The position numbers and the translations under genes are program-made. The notes beneath the pieces are model-generated. The model was not told where the DNA came from. It saw nothing but the letters and a program-made list of their open reading frames with translations, and ran no database searches. From Candidatus Sungiibacteriota bacterium (GTDB lineage Bacteria > Patescibacteriota > Minisyncoccia > Sungbacterales > HO2-52-23), in assembly GCA_016181585.1 (NCBI GenBank), contig JACOYX010000007.1:1-36539 (forward strand): a stretch of DNA of 36,539 nucleotides, read 5' to 3'. Positions 16,879-25,643 of this stretch are shown here, piece by piece; positions within the stretch are counted from its first letter, which is position 1; the number at the start of each line of letters is the position of its first letter.

Positions 16879-18801
16879 TTAGTCTTTCCAAAGATTATTC
16901 GCGGCGTATTTCAGCACCACGTCCACGCAATACTCACAATAGCCATGGTCATCAAGCATGTTTTTTACCATCGCCTGATGTTTCTCAGTTTGTTCGACAT
17001 CGCGCGTACGGGCTTTGGTAATAATACGGCTCAATTCCCTCACAGAACTCATCAGCTTCTTCTCGATTGCTTCTTTCAGCGGCTCATAACTCTGGTAGGA
17101 GACCCGCTCTCCCTTGCGGCCCGCCGCCCAAAGGTAAGACACTACTTCCTGCCGGAAACCCTCGGCGCTTGACCCGATAATCGCGATCTGCTCCTCAATG
17201 GACTTAAGAAGCCCTTCGTTCGGCTGAAGCTCTTCTTTAGTATTCTTATCCTTGAGCTTTGTCTTGTTGACAAAGGCTTCAGCATGATCCAGATAGTTCT
17301 GGAACATCGCCTCTGCTTGCTCTTGATAAGAATACACAAATGCTTTTGTTATTTCTTTCTCAAGCAATTCCAAATATTCTTTGTGTAGCGTATCTTGGAG
17401 AAACTCCAAATACATTTTTTTTAGATCATCCGCAAAATCCTGGTCTTTTACCATGGAAATCAAGGCTTCTCTCACGCTGATAGGGTTGATGCATTTTCCT
17501 GTCTCAGCAAGCGCATTGTCCAGCGATTTCATGATAAATCGCGTGGAAATACCATTCATGCCTTCACGTTTCGCTTCTTCACGAAGTTCCTGCACATTTA
17601 TCTTTTTCGTACGACCCTTTTCCACCACTTCTTCGCCGTTATACAAGCGAAGCTTGGTCATAAGATCGCACTTCGCCGTCGGTTCCAGCCGCGATAGCAC
17701 TGCAAACATCGAGGCCATCTCAAGCGTGTGAGGCGCCACGTGGGCGCGGAAATCCGAATTGTGCAAAATTTTCTGGTAAATTTTTACTTCTTCTGAGAGG
17801 CGAAGGTTGTAAGGCACTTTAACCGCCACAATGCGATCCAAAATCGCCTCGTTGGTATGATCAGCCTTGAACTTCTGCCATTCCGCTTCGTTGGAGTGCG
17901 CCACGATAACCGAATCGACATAGATAGTCCCGTGTCTGCCAGGCGCAGGGATGGTTTTTTCCTGCGTCGCGGTGATCATGGCATGGAGGTATTCGGTCTC
18001 GTTCTTAAAGACCTCAATGAACTCCACCACGCCCCGGTTGCCGACATTGAATGCGCCATTGAGCTCCAGCACGCGCGGATCTCCTTCGGAATAGCGGTCA
18101 AGCTTCGAGATATCTTCCGAACCTATCAACACTGCTGTATCTTGGTTATTCGGATCCACCGGAGGCACCACACCGATACCTTTGCGATTACGCTTGGAAA
18201 ATCCAACGGTTGCAACAGGAAATTCCTCATAACGTGCGTCAAATTCATTCTTAAGCCGGAAACGGCACACGGGGCAAATATCCCCCTCGATGTGCACTCC
18301 CAGCATCTTCTCAAACTCTTTGCGCAGATGGCGCGGAATTAAATGCAAGGGCTCTTCAAACATCGGACAGCCCTCAATTGCATAAACAGGGTCGGCGCCC
18401 TCTAGTCCCTTGTGCAATTTTTCTACAAGAGAACTTTTGCCGGATCCTACCGGTCCCATGAGGTAAAGCACTTGCCGTGATTCTTCGCCTTTTAACGAAG
18501 CTGAATGGAAATAGCGCGCAATTTGCGCCAAGGTACGCTCAATGCCGAAAAATTCATCCTTAAAAAAATTGTACACTTTCACCGGCTGGTCTTTGTACAA
18601 CCGCTTAACTCTCGGATCGTCAGAGTTCATTACTTCACTTGCTCCGTCCCTAATGATAACGTCATTCATACGCGCATGTGCAAGTTTGGCAATTGCAGGG
18701 TCTTTCTTTGCGATTTCCAAATAATCTAAAAGATTTCCCCTCCACTTTTTATTATCTCTTGTCTCTCTATCACTACGAATCAAATCCTGAAATTGACTCA
18801 T
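16879..18801 (-). CDS. prkA: PrkA serine protein kinase / AAA+ protein
   Basis: LYLMGPVGSGKSSLVEKLHKGLEG, YAIEGCPMFEEPLHLIP, CPVCRFRL; start at MSQFQDL (18801) behind an AGGAGAAAGG SD. Confidence 0.95.
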   Translation of the reverse strand: MSQFQDLIRSDRETRDNKKWRGNLLDYLEIAKKDPAIAKLAHARMNDVIIRDGASEVMNSDDPRVKRLYKDQPVKVYNFFKDEFFGIERTLAQIARYFHSASLKGEESRQVLYLMGPVGSGKSSLVEKLHKGLEGADPVYAIEGCPMFEEPLHLIPRHLRKEFEKMLGVHIEGDICPVCRFRLKNEFDARYEEFPVATVGFSKRNRKGIGVVPPVDPNNQDTAVLIGSEDISKLDRYSEGDPRVLELNGAFNVGNRGVVEFIEVFKNETEYLHAMITATQEKTIPAPGRHGTIYVDSVIVAHSNEAEWQKFKADHTNEAILDRIVAVKVPYNLRLSEEVKIYQKILHNSDFRAHVAPHTLEMASMFAVLSRLEPTAKCDLMTKLRLYNGEEVVEKGRTKKINVQELREEAKREGMNGISTRFIMKSLDNALAETGKCINPISVREALISMVKDQDFADDLKKMYLEFLQDTLHKEYLELLEKEITKAFVYSYQEQAEAMFQNYLDHAEAFVNKTKLKDKNTKEELQPNEGLLKSIEEQIAIIGSSAEGFRQEVVSYLWAAGRKGERVSYQSYEPLKEAIEKKLMSSVRELSRIITKARTRDVEQTEKHQAMVKNMLDDHGYCEYCVDVVLKYAANNLWKD

Positions 18802-18887
18802 TACCTTTCTCCTTTTTATATTTAAAAGGGCTACCACAACAAGTATCAAAAAAAGAATATATTGTCAAATAAATAGGATAAAATAAA

Positions 18888-18920
18888 ATTGCCGCATAGT
18901 TCTCCATGCGGCAATGTTTT
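18888..18920 (-). terminator. Terminator-like hairpin after the second prkA-like gene
   Basis: ATTGCCGCATagttctccATGCGGCAAT. Confidence 0.6.
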
Positions 18921-18942
18921 TTATACCGTTTTATACAATTTT

Positions 18943-20892
18943 TTATTCAGCGAATATCGTTTTATTCGCGTATGTTCGAATGTTTTCCCAACAGCAGTTT
19001 TCTGATCCTTTATAGCCGTTTTCCCGAAGTTCTTGAGCCATGGCATCTACTTTCTTCTTTGCTTTTTGGGGATCTTGCGGCTTTCCCACCATCGCCTCCC
19101 GTACCTCATCAATTTTTGCAATTATATCTTTATCTTTCTTTGCAAACATAATCACTCGTTCAATGGCTTCAGAAAGCGGTATATGATCTTCCAGCACTTC
19201 GCGTTTTTGATTTCTGAAAAACGCAGTGATGCCGCTCCGAAATTCCTCTTTCGTGTCTTCCTTAACGCCAATTTCGCCCTCAATCAGCCGCAGCATTTTT
19301 TCATCTACGGGCAGTTCTTGTATGGTAGTTTCATCCGAGATATTGCGTTTCATCGTAAAGTGTAGAGCATGGTTAAGATAGTCTTTAAAATACTGCTGTT
19401 TCATTTCCTCAAACCGTTTAAATCCTATCCACCCTCTGACAAGATCTCTCCTCAAATAACCGCGATACCACTCTTCCATTTTCCCCAGTGCGTAATTGCC
19501 TTTCGCGTCCGGATCGAAGACAACCCATGGTTTCATGCGCTCTTTAACGTCTTTATCTATCCCTCGGTAAAGCGCCGGGTCACGAAGCATAGAAAGAACA
19601 TGCTGGATGCCGATACATTTTTGATACTGCCCCATTTTATTGCGTAGAATTCTTGCCCTCCGCACCGTCAGACCATTGGCGCCATCAAACGGCCGTTTTT
19701 CCCGCAGTTCTCCGTAAGTATGGCGTGCCAATGACTTCTTATCATCAGCAAGCCTTGCGCCGCCGGCATAAAAAAGAAGAGCGTCTTCGGGAGTGAGCGT
19801 TAAACTCCACTGTGAAGGATCCAGCCTAGTCGCTATCTCCATTCTGGACAACGCCTCTTCAACACCGGGAACAAAATGAAAGGTATCGGTATTGTTTCTT
19901 TTCGCGCGATGGTGAATTTTTAGTTCGGCCTGGACATCCAGTGGTAAATGAAATTTAACTGGAATGATCCGATCACCAAGCGCTCCGGTTTTTTCTTCTT
20001 CTTCAAGATGAGTATTCGAAACACTCACGACCGCCAGATCAAGGTGAACCTCGGTCTGATCCGGAGCGCGAATGGTTCCATCCGCTACCAAATTCCCTAT
20101 CATGGACCTAAATTTTTCCGGCTGTGCTTTGGATGAAAGATCGATAAACAGCACTCCGCCATTGGCACACTTAAATATCGAATACCATTCGCTCGGAAAC
20201 TTGCCCCTGTCTACATCAGGAAGCGAGTCCTCCACGCGGAGCATGCCAATACCCGCACTCAAGCGATAAGAACGTGGCATAACAGGAAAAGAACGCCAAT
20301 CTCCGGAAAATTCTCGCCCCTGAAGCCGTTCCTCGCATGTGCGGCAAAGCTCGCCTTTAAAAGGAAAAAATTGAGAAAAAAATTCGTTTCGCTCTTTTTT
20401 GGGTATTGCATGAAGCGGTAACTCATGCCATGGACACCCCTCAATCTCATAAAATAAAAGTTCCTTCATGGCTTCTGCAATACAATCGCGTATCAGCGTT
20501 GTTTTTCCGCACCCATGCGGTCCGCCTACCGCAAGCACCTGACGCGCCTCTTCCTCGCCAGATCCCGCCGCACGAAAATACTCGCCTACTTCGGCCAAGA
20601 CAGGATCTATACCCAATAAATCCTGAAATGCGGGAAAACGCATACGCCGCGACGGTTGGTCGCGATATAAATTCTGCAGGCGAATATTGTCCGATTCAGC
20701 CAGTGGCACCGGTTTTTCGCCGCGAAACGTCGAAATTGCGCGCCATACCGCACTATGCGCCCTGTCCAGCACCGCGGGACTCTCTTTTGCAAAGTTCAAT
20801 AAATCTCCAACTGTTCTAATCGTTGTATTGTTCTCCATTCGGGAGACCCCCCTTATATATCTATGTAAATGTTCTGCATCAATTCGTACCAT
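18943..20892 (-). CDS. Divergent PrkA paralogue (start uncertain: 20892 or 20838)
   Basis: VLAVGGPHGCGKTTLIRDCIAEA, YEIEGCPWHELPLHAIP, CRTCEERL align with PrkA motifs of the adjacent gene. Confidence 0.85.
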   Translation of the reverse strand: MVRIDAEHLHRYIRGVSRMENNTTIRTVGDLLNFAKESPAVLDRAHSAVWRAISTFRGEKPVPLAESDNIRLQNLYRDQPSRRMRFPAFQDLLGIDPVLAEVGEYFRAAGSGEEEARQVLAVGGPHGCGKTTLIRDCIAEAMKELLFYEIEGCPWHELPLHAIPKKERNEFFSQFFPFKGELCRTCEERLQGREFSGDWRSFPVMPRSYRLSAGIGMLRVEDSLPDVDRGKFPSEWYSIFKCANGGVLFIDLSSKAQPEKFRSMIGNLVADGTIRAPDQTEVHLDLAVVSVSNTHLEEEEKTGALGDRIIPVKFHLPLDVQAELKIHHRAKRNNTDTFHFVPGVEEALSRMEIATRLDPSQWSLTLTPEDALLFYAGGARLADDKKSLARHTYGELREKRPFDGANGLTVRRARILRNKMGQYQKCIGIQHVLSMLRDPALYRGIDKDVKERMKPWVVFDPDAKGNYALGKMEEWYRGYLRRDLVRGWIGFKRFEEMKQQYFKDYLNHALHFTMKRNISDETTIQELPVDEKMLRLIEGEIGVKEDTKEEFRSGITAFFRNQKREVLEDHIPLSEAIERVIMFAKKDKDIIAKIDEVREAMVGKPQDPQKAKKKVDAMAQELRENGYKGSENCCWENIRTYANKTIFAE

Positions 20893-20963
20893 ATTCCTTA
20901 GAAAAAACAAGACCATTGAGTAATGTGAGGACAAAAATAAATCCCCCATGCCAGTGATGAGGG

Positions 20964-21545
20964 TTATGGTTTTGCCGCTATTCGCTTTTTTTTAAATTCC
21001 CGATAAAGGAACGCCGCCTGATCCTGAATACTGGCATATCTTCTCCGTGCGCTTTGCACCAAAGACATGCACTCGGCGGGAGACATAATAATGCCGATTT
21101 TTTGAGAAAAAAATTCATCAATGATGCGGGAAATAAATTTTTTCCGCGCCGCCTCGTCTTTTAAATAACGTCCTGACCGCCAAGAATTTTCCGGCAAAAC
21201 CTTTATTGCGCTTTCAATAATATCGTATAAAAATTTATCTCCTTCGCCGGAAAGCTCTAGCTGAAGCGCCATCACCCGCACTTGATCAGAGCCGCTATGC
21301 ATAGCATCTTTAAGCGTATGATAAATTACCCATTCAAGAGATATGGTGGTTACATCAACCAAGAATATGCCGTCAAGCGAGAAAATAAGTTTGATCATTT
21401 TGCCGATAGATGTCGGTACGGTGTTGTAGAGAAAAAACCAGCCGTTCCCTGTTTTCACCGTACGCGGAATGGGAATATCGGCAAATGCTTTCAGAATAGC
21501 TGCATAGACAATATCTTTCGGATCTCGTGCCGTCGCGCCCGCCAT
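20964..21545 (-). CDS. Hypothetical protein (193 aa) at head of the PrkA/YeaH/SpoVR run
   Basis: ORF with SD-like AAAGGAAATG; co-directional with prkA genes. Confidence 0.6.
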   Translation of the reverse strand: MAGATARDPKDIVYAAILKAFADIPIPRTVKTGNGWFFLYNTVPTSIGKMIKLIFSLDGIFLVDVTTISLEWVIYHTLKDAMHSGSDQVRVMALQLELSGEGDKFLYDIIESAIKVLPENSWRSGRYLKDEAARKKFISRIIDEFFSQKIGIIMSPAECMSLVQSARRRYASIQDQAAFLYREFKKKRIAAKP

Positions 21546-21623
21546 AACATTTCCTTTTCAGATTCTGATTTCAAAGTGCTTGCTACTGGAATAATACCCA
21601 AATATTGATAAAAAAGAAAATAG

Positions 21624-21789
21624 ACCTACTGCGTAAAGATTTTCGTAACGAAATTTCTTAATTTAGAGATAAAATCGTTGAATAAATTTCGAGGCCTATC
21701 GGCTTAGATACTTCGTTAAGCCAAGAAATTTTGAAGCGATTTTGGCCTAAATTAAGAAATTGCAGTAGAAGTATCTTTATGCAGTAGGT
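21624..21789. mobile_element. MITE-like palindromic element, family 2 copy F
   Basis: Ends ACCTACTGCGTAAAGA / TCTTTATGCAGTAGGT; nested AAATTTCTTAATTTAG / CTAAATTAAGAAATT; core AAATTTCGAGGCCTATC...AAGCCAAGAAATTTT shared with family 1. Confidence 0.75.
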
Positions 21790-21863
21790 ATAATGCTTGC
21801 GGTCTGGAAAAATGCAAAGTAATATGGAGACGGTCAGCTAGTTCTTTATAAGGAGAATAGTGT

Positions 21864-22418
21864 ATGGATTTGCCCGCGCCCGAACAAATTGATATGCTCG
21901 CCGAAGGCAGAAATGCGTGGATGGAATATACTAATTTTGATCAAAGCGGTAAATATAAAGACGAGCATTTGGCTCTTTCTCACTTTATACTCATAGGAGA
22001 TATACTCTGCTGCATGCGCGGAGAAGTGATAATGGCGCTCCATTGCGCAGAAAACGGACTTCTGCCGCTTACCACGGACGACGAAATTGCGGCATTCGTT
22101 TTGCAATTGCAAAAAATAGGAGAATATGATTTTAGCGAAGGAATGCTCGAAGATTGTTTATGCGAATTGCATTATGACTATGAATCAAATTCTATGCAAA
22201 AAGCACTGGCACAAGCTGCGAAATCACTCAATATGAGCGTAGAAGAATATGAAGAAATAATACACAAACCTGTTATGGAAAAAATAAATGCGGGATACTC
22301 TTTGTCTCCTGAAGATGAAGCAGAGATGCACGCGAGCAACGCAAAAAGAGAACGTATTGAGAATGTATTAGAAAAAGTGCTCCAGATGCATCTTGATCGT
22401 GTAAAAAGCGGCACTTAG
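21864..22418 (+). CDS. Hypothetical acidic protein (184 aa)
   Basis: ORF with SD AAGGAGAATAG. Confidence 0.65.
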   Translation: MDLPAPEQIDMLAEGRNAWMEYTNFDQSGKYKDEHLALSHFILIGDILCCMRGEVIMALHCAENGLLPLTTDDEIAAFVLQLQKIGEYDFSEGMLEDCLCELHYDYESNSMQKALAQAAKSLNMSVEEYEEIIHKPVMEKINAGYSLSPEDEAEMHASNAKRERIENVLEKVLQMHLDRVKSGT

Positions 22419-22437
22419 GAACCACCCTGTTAAACCA

Positions 22438-22467
22438 AACCTCCTCTGTGCAACAGAGGAGGTTTTA
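22438..22467 (+). terminator. Intrinsic terminator
   Basis: AACCTCCTCTGTgcaACAGAGGAGGTTTTAT. Confidence 0.75.
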
Positions 22468-22469
22468 TG

Positions 22470-22722
22470 GGTCTCCTGCCGAATAGCACTTATGAGCTAC
22501 AATTCCATAAATTCTGGCGAATCATATAGTGATTCGCGGGAAATTTAGCGAAGCCGGGTATTCCAGTGCGAAGCGTAAAATTTCCCCGGCTTTTGCTAAA
22601 GGAAGCAAAAGAATTTTCCAAAAAATTTCTTGGCTTACCTTGCAGGCAGGCCGCAAAATTTGTGTGAGTATTTGCCTCGAATTTCTTAAATTTCGCGACG
22701 TAGGGTATTCGGCAACAGTCCC
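22470..22722. mobile_element. MITE-like family 1 copy E with about 95-bp internal insertion
   Basis: GGGTCTCCTGCCGAATAGCACTTATGAGC...GTATTCGGCAACAGTCCC; relative to copy A an extra segment begins near gcgaatcatatagtgattcgc. Confidence 0.8.
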
Positions 22723-22729
22723 TTAGAAA

Positions 22730-22944
22730 TGGGTGTGCCTGGATTCGAACCAGGAACCGGTCGTGTATACTAAACGTATAACTGGTTCGCTCGGAAAAAA
22801 TACAAATGTCGGTCCGGGAGGATTCGAACCTCCAACCCCCCGTGTATAAGACGGATGCTCTGCCATTGAGCTACGGACCGCCACTTACATTTTCCCCTCG
22901 CTGCCAGTTATAAGACGACTGCTCTGCCGTTGAGCTACACACCC
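22730..22944 (-). tRNA. Interrupted tRNA, tRNA-Ile(UAU)-like, with about 143-bp insertion in the anticodon loop
   Basis: 5' half GGGTGTG TA GCTC AACGGCA GAGC A GTCGT CT(TATA); 3' half (TATA)C ACGAC CGGTT CCTGG TTCGAAT CCAGG CACACCC A; acceptor 7/7 and anticodon stem 5/5 complementary. Confidence 0.75.
22809..22880 (-). tRNA. tRNA-Ile(UAU)-like, complete, lying inside the insertion of the flanking tRNA
   Basis: CGGTCCG TA GCTC AATGGCA GAGC A TCCGT CTTATAC ACGGG GGGTT GGAGG TTCGAAT CCTCC CGGACCG A. Confidence 0.88.
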
Positions 22945-23041
22945 TATCCTTAATTTGTACTGTTTTTTAGCGCGAAACACAACCACTCAGAGCAACCTGG
23001 GCGGTTTTAAATATTCACTTTGATATTGTCATTGCGAAAAG

Positions 23042-23116
23042 TGAGATTGCTTCGCTAACGCTCGCAATGACAACCAACTTCTGTCATTGCGAGGCGTACT
23101 CGCCGAAGCAATCTCA
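23042..23116. repeat. 75-bp dispersed palindromic repeat (REP-like), copy 1
   Basis: TGAGATTGCTTCGCTAACGCTCGCAATGACAACCAACTTCTGTCATTGCGAGGCGTACTCGCCGAAGCAATCTCA. Confidence 0.95.
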
Positions 23117-23395
23117 TACCTCCGACAAATCTTTAAATTCAGGATTTATTTCCTGTATAAGTAAAATTTTCTTTTTTCTCGATCCACCTTTGATTTTCTT
23201 TTCAGCAACAATCGCTTCTTCGGCCATGGGAAACACAGCATAATATACCAATTTATTAACATTGTATGCGGCGGTAAATCCAGGAGTTATTTTATTTTTG
23301 TGCTCACTTATTCTTCTCTGAAGATTATTAGTCACACCTGTATATAAAACAGTATTACCTTTATTGGTTAGAATATAGACATAGTACTGCTTCAT
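23114..23395 (-). CDS. GIY-YIG nuclease domain protein (93 aa)
   Basis: YYVYILTNKGNTVLYTGVTNNLQRRISEHKN, typical single-domain GIY-YIG protein. Confidence 0.93.
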   Translation of the reverse strand: MKQYYVYILTNKGNTVLYTGVTNNLQRRISEHKNKITPGFTAAYNVNKLVYYAVFPMAEEAIVAEKKIKGGSRKKKILLIQEINPEFKDLSEV

Positions 23396-23400
23396 ATGTG

Positions 23401-23475
23401 TGAGATTGCTTCGCTAACGCTCGCAATGACAACCAACTTCTGTCATTGCGAGGCGTACTCGCCGAAGCAATCTCA
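23401..23475. repeat. 75-bp dispersed palindromic repeat, copy 2 (identical to copy 1)
   Basis: Same 75-bp sequence. Confidence 0.95.
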
Positions 23476-23501
23476 TTCTTTGCAATGACGCTAAAATCCT
23501 G

Positions 23502-25319
23502 TTATTCCTTCACTATCTTATCAAACTCCTCCCGCTCGATGGTTTCTTGTTTAATCAAGAGATTGGCAAGCTCGTCGAGTTTTGCACGGCGCCTCGTCAA
23601 AATATCGTGTGCTTTTTTTTGCGCGTCATCAATAATTTTTTTCACTTCTTGGTCAATCGTGCGCGCGGTTTCCTCCGAATAATTGCGCTGTGTCGTAAGT
23701 TCTCTGCCCAAAAACACCATCTCTTCGCGCTCCCCGAATGACAGGGGTCCTAGCTTTTCTGACATCCCGAATTGCATCACCAAACTCCGCGCGAGTGCCG
23801 CGGCTTTGCGTAAGTCATCGTGCGGACCTGTGGTTACATCGGCAAACACCAGTTTCTCCGCCACAAAGCCGCCAAGGGCTGATGCGATTTCATCCAGAAA
23901 ATGCGCCCGTGAATACATATGCCGGTCTTCCGCGGGAAGCTTGAGCGTATATCCCGCCGCGCGGCCGCGGGATACTACTGAAACTTTATGCACGGGGTCT
24001 GCGTGCGGAAGAGATGCCGCCACCAAAGCATGCCCCGACTCGTGAAACGCGGCGATTTTTTTCTCATCCGTCGTCAAAAGGCGGCTTTTGCGTTCCGGTC
24101 CCAAAATTACTTTTTCAATAGAATTGATCAAATCCATCTGCTCCACTTTTTTTCTATTGCCCCGCGCCGCCACAATCGCCGCTTCGTTTACCAAATTCGC
24201 CAAGTCCGCGCCGGAAAACCCGGGGGTACGCTCTGCAATTACATGCAAATCCACTTCTTCCACAAGCGGTTTATTTTGAGTGTGAATTTTTAAAATTTCT
24301 TCACGGTCTTTCAAATCCGGCAAATCAAGCACCACGCGGCGGTCAAAGCGTCCTGGGCGCAAAAGCGCGGGATCCAAAACATCCGGTCGGTTGGTGGCCG
24401 CCATTACGATCACGCGGTCATCGGTCTCCATCCCGTCCATTTCAACCAAAATCTGATTGAGCGTCTGCTCCCGCTCGTCGTGCCCACCGCCAAGCCCTGC
24501 GCCGCGAATACGGCCGATGGCATCGAGCTCGTCGATGAAAATAATCGCCGGGGCGGCTTTTTTGGCAAGACGGAAAAGATCGCGCGTGCGCGATGCGCCT
24601 ACACCCACAAACATTTCAATAAATTCTGATGCCGACATATGGAAAAACGGCACCCCTGCTTCTCCGGAAACGGCTTTGGCGAGCAGTGTTTTTCCCGAAC
24701 CCGGCGGGCCCATAAGAAGCACTCCTTTCGGAATTTTGGCGCCTATGTCCAAAAACTTCTTCGGGTTTTTCAAAAAATCAACAATTTCAATCAACTCTTC
24801 CTTCGCTTCCTGCACACCAGCAACATCTTTAAACATTACCCGCTCCTTTTTATTTTCAGGATTTATCAGGCGCGCGCGGGACTGGCCAAAGGTAAACGCC
24901 TGCATAGACCCCCGCTGGACTTGCCGCGCGGTAAACCAGATGAAAAAACCGATCAAAAGCACGGGTCCCAGAATGGGCAAAATGATGCCGAAAAATACAT
25001 TCGAAAAATCGCGCGATTTGACGGTAATCGGCACTTGGCGGAGTTTTTCCTGATCCACGCCATAATTTCGCAGGGTCTCGGTAATACCCGATTCGAGTTC
25101 TTTTTCCGCAGTTATCTCTTCATTATTTTTTAATTTTATTTCAAGCGTCGTATCTACAACATTGATTTGGGCCACCTCTCCCGCATTTACTTTCATCGCA
25201 AGTTCGGAAAGCGAAAGTTCCTTTTTTTCCTTAAATTCCCCGCTCACGAGCGAATACATCACTGAGATGGAGAATAAAATGATAAGCACCCAAATAAAAT
25301 TTTTTGTAAAGTTTTTCAT
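23502..25319 (-). CDS. ftsH: ATP-dependent zinc metalloprotease FtsH
   Basis: [57 protein letters not shown]; start at [10 protein letters not shown] (25319). Confidence 0.97.
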   Translation of the reverse strand: MKNFTKNFIWVLIILFSISVMYSLVSGEFKEKKELSLSELAMKVNAGEVAQINVVDTTLEIKLKNNEEITAEKELESGITETLRNYGVDQEKLRQVPITVKSRDFSNVFFGIILPILGPVLLIGFFIWFTARQVQRGSMQAFTFGQSRARLINPENKKERVMFKDVAGVQEAKEELIEIVDFLKNPKKFLDIGAKIPKGVLLMGPPGSGKTLLAKAVSGEAGVPFFHMSASEFIEMFVGVGASRTRDLFRLAKKAAPAIIFIDELDAIGRIRGAGLGGGHDEREQTLNQILVEMDGMETDDRVIVMAATNRPDVLDPALLRPGRFDRRVVLDLPDLKDREEILKIHTQNKPLVEEVDLHVIAERTPGFSGADLANLVNEAAIVAARGNRKKVEQMDLINSIEKVILGPERKSRLLTTDEKKIAAFHESGHALVAASLPHADPVHKVSVVSRGRAAGYTLKLPAEDRHMYSRAHFLDEIASALGGFVAEKLVFADVTTGPHDDLRKAAALARSLVMQFGMSEKLGPLSFGEREEMVFLGRELTTQRNYSEETARTIDQEVKKIIDDAQKKAHDILTRRRAKLDELANLLIKQETIEREEFDKIVKE

Positions 25320-25461
25320 ACCCAAAAAGACTAACACAAATAAAGCCATACTGCAAGAAATACTGTAATATCCCCTAGAATTTAGCAAATAATAACGCAT
25401 GGCTGTCATTGCGAGACATTTCGGCACTCCGAGAAACCGAGATAATCACATTTCTCGATAA

Positions 25462-25535
25462 TGAGATTGCTTCGCTAACGCTCGCAATACAGCCAACTTC
25501 TGTCATTGCGAGGCGTACTCGCCGAAGCAATCTCA
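25462..25535. repeat. Dispersed palindromic repeat, copy 3
   Basis: Matches copies 1 and 2 except for a small indel/substitution (CAATACAGCC vs CAATGACAACC); shares downstream ATTCTTTGCA with copy 2. Confidence 0.9.
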
Positions 25536-25544
25536 TTCTTTGCA

Positions 25545-25589
25545 TCGAATTTATGGAATTGCAGCCAAAGGCAATTCGGCAACAGACCC
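25545..25589. mobile_element. Truncated right half of a family 1 element, copy G
   Basis: CGAATTTATGGAATTGCAGCCAAAGGCAATTCGGCAACAGACCC. Confidence 0.75.
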
Positions 25590-25601
25590 CTAAAAAATAA
25601 A

Positions 25602-25632
25602 AACAGCCTCGATAAGACGCGGCTGTTCTTTC
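25602..25632 (-). terminator. Terminator-like hairpin
   Basis: AACAGCCtcgataagacgcGGCTGTTCTTTCTT. Confidence 0.5.
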
Positions 25633-25643
25633 TTATTTTCATA

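Noticed and set aside
22765-22915. Canonical group I intron in the interrupted tRNA
   Set aside because: Insert is only about 143 bp, half of it a second tRNA; no room for a group I catalytic core.
24457-25133. Plus-strand ORFs of 198 and 164 aa
   Set aside because: Antisense to ftsH; composition is a shadow of the FtsH codons.
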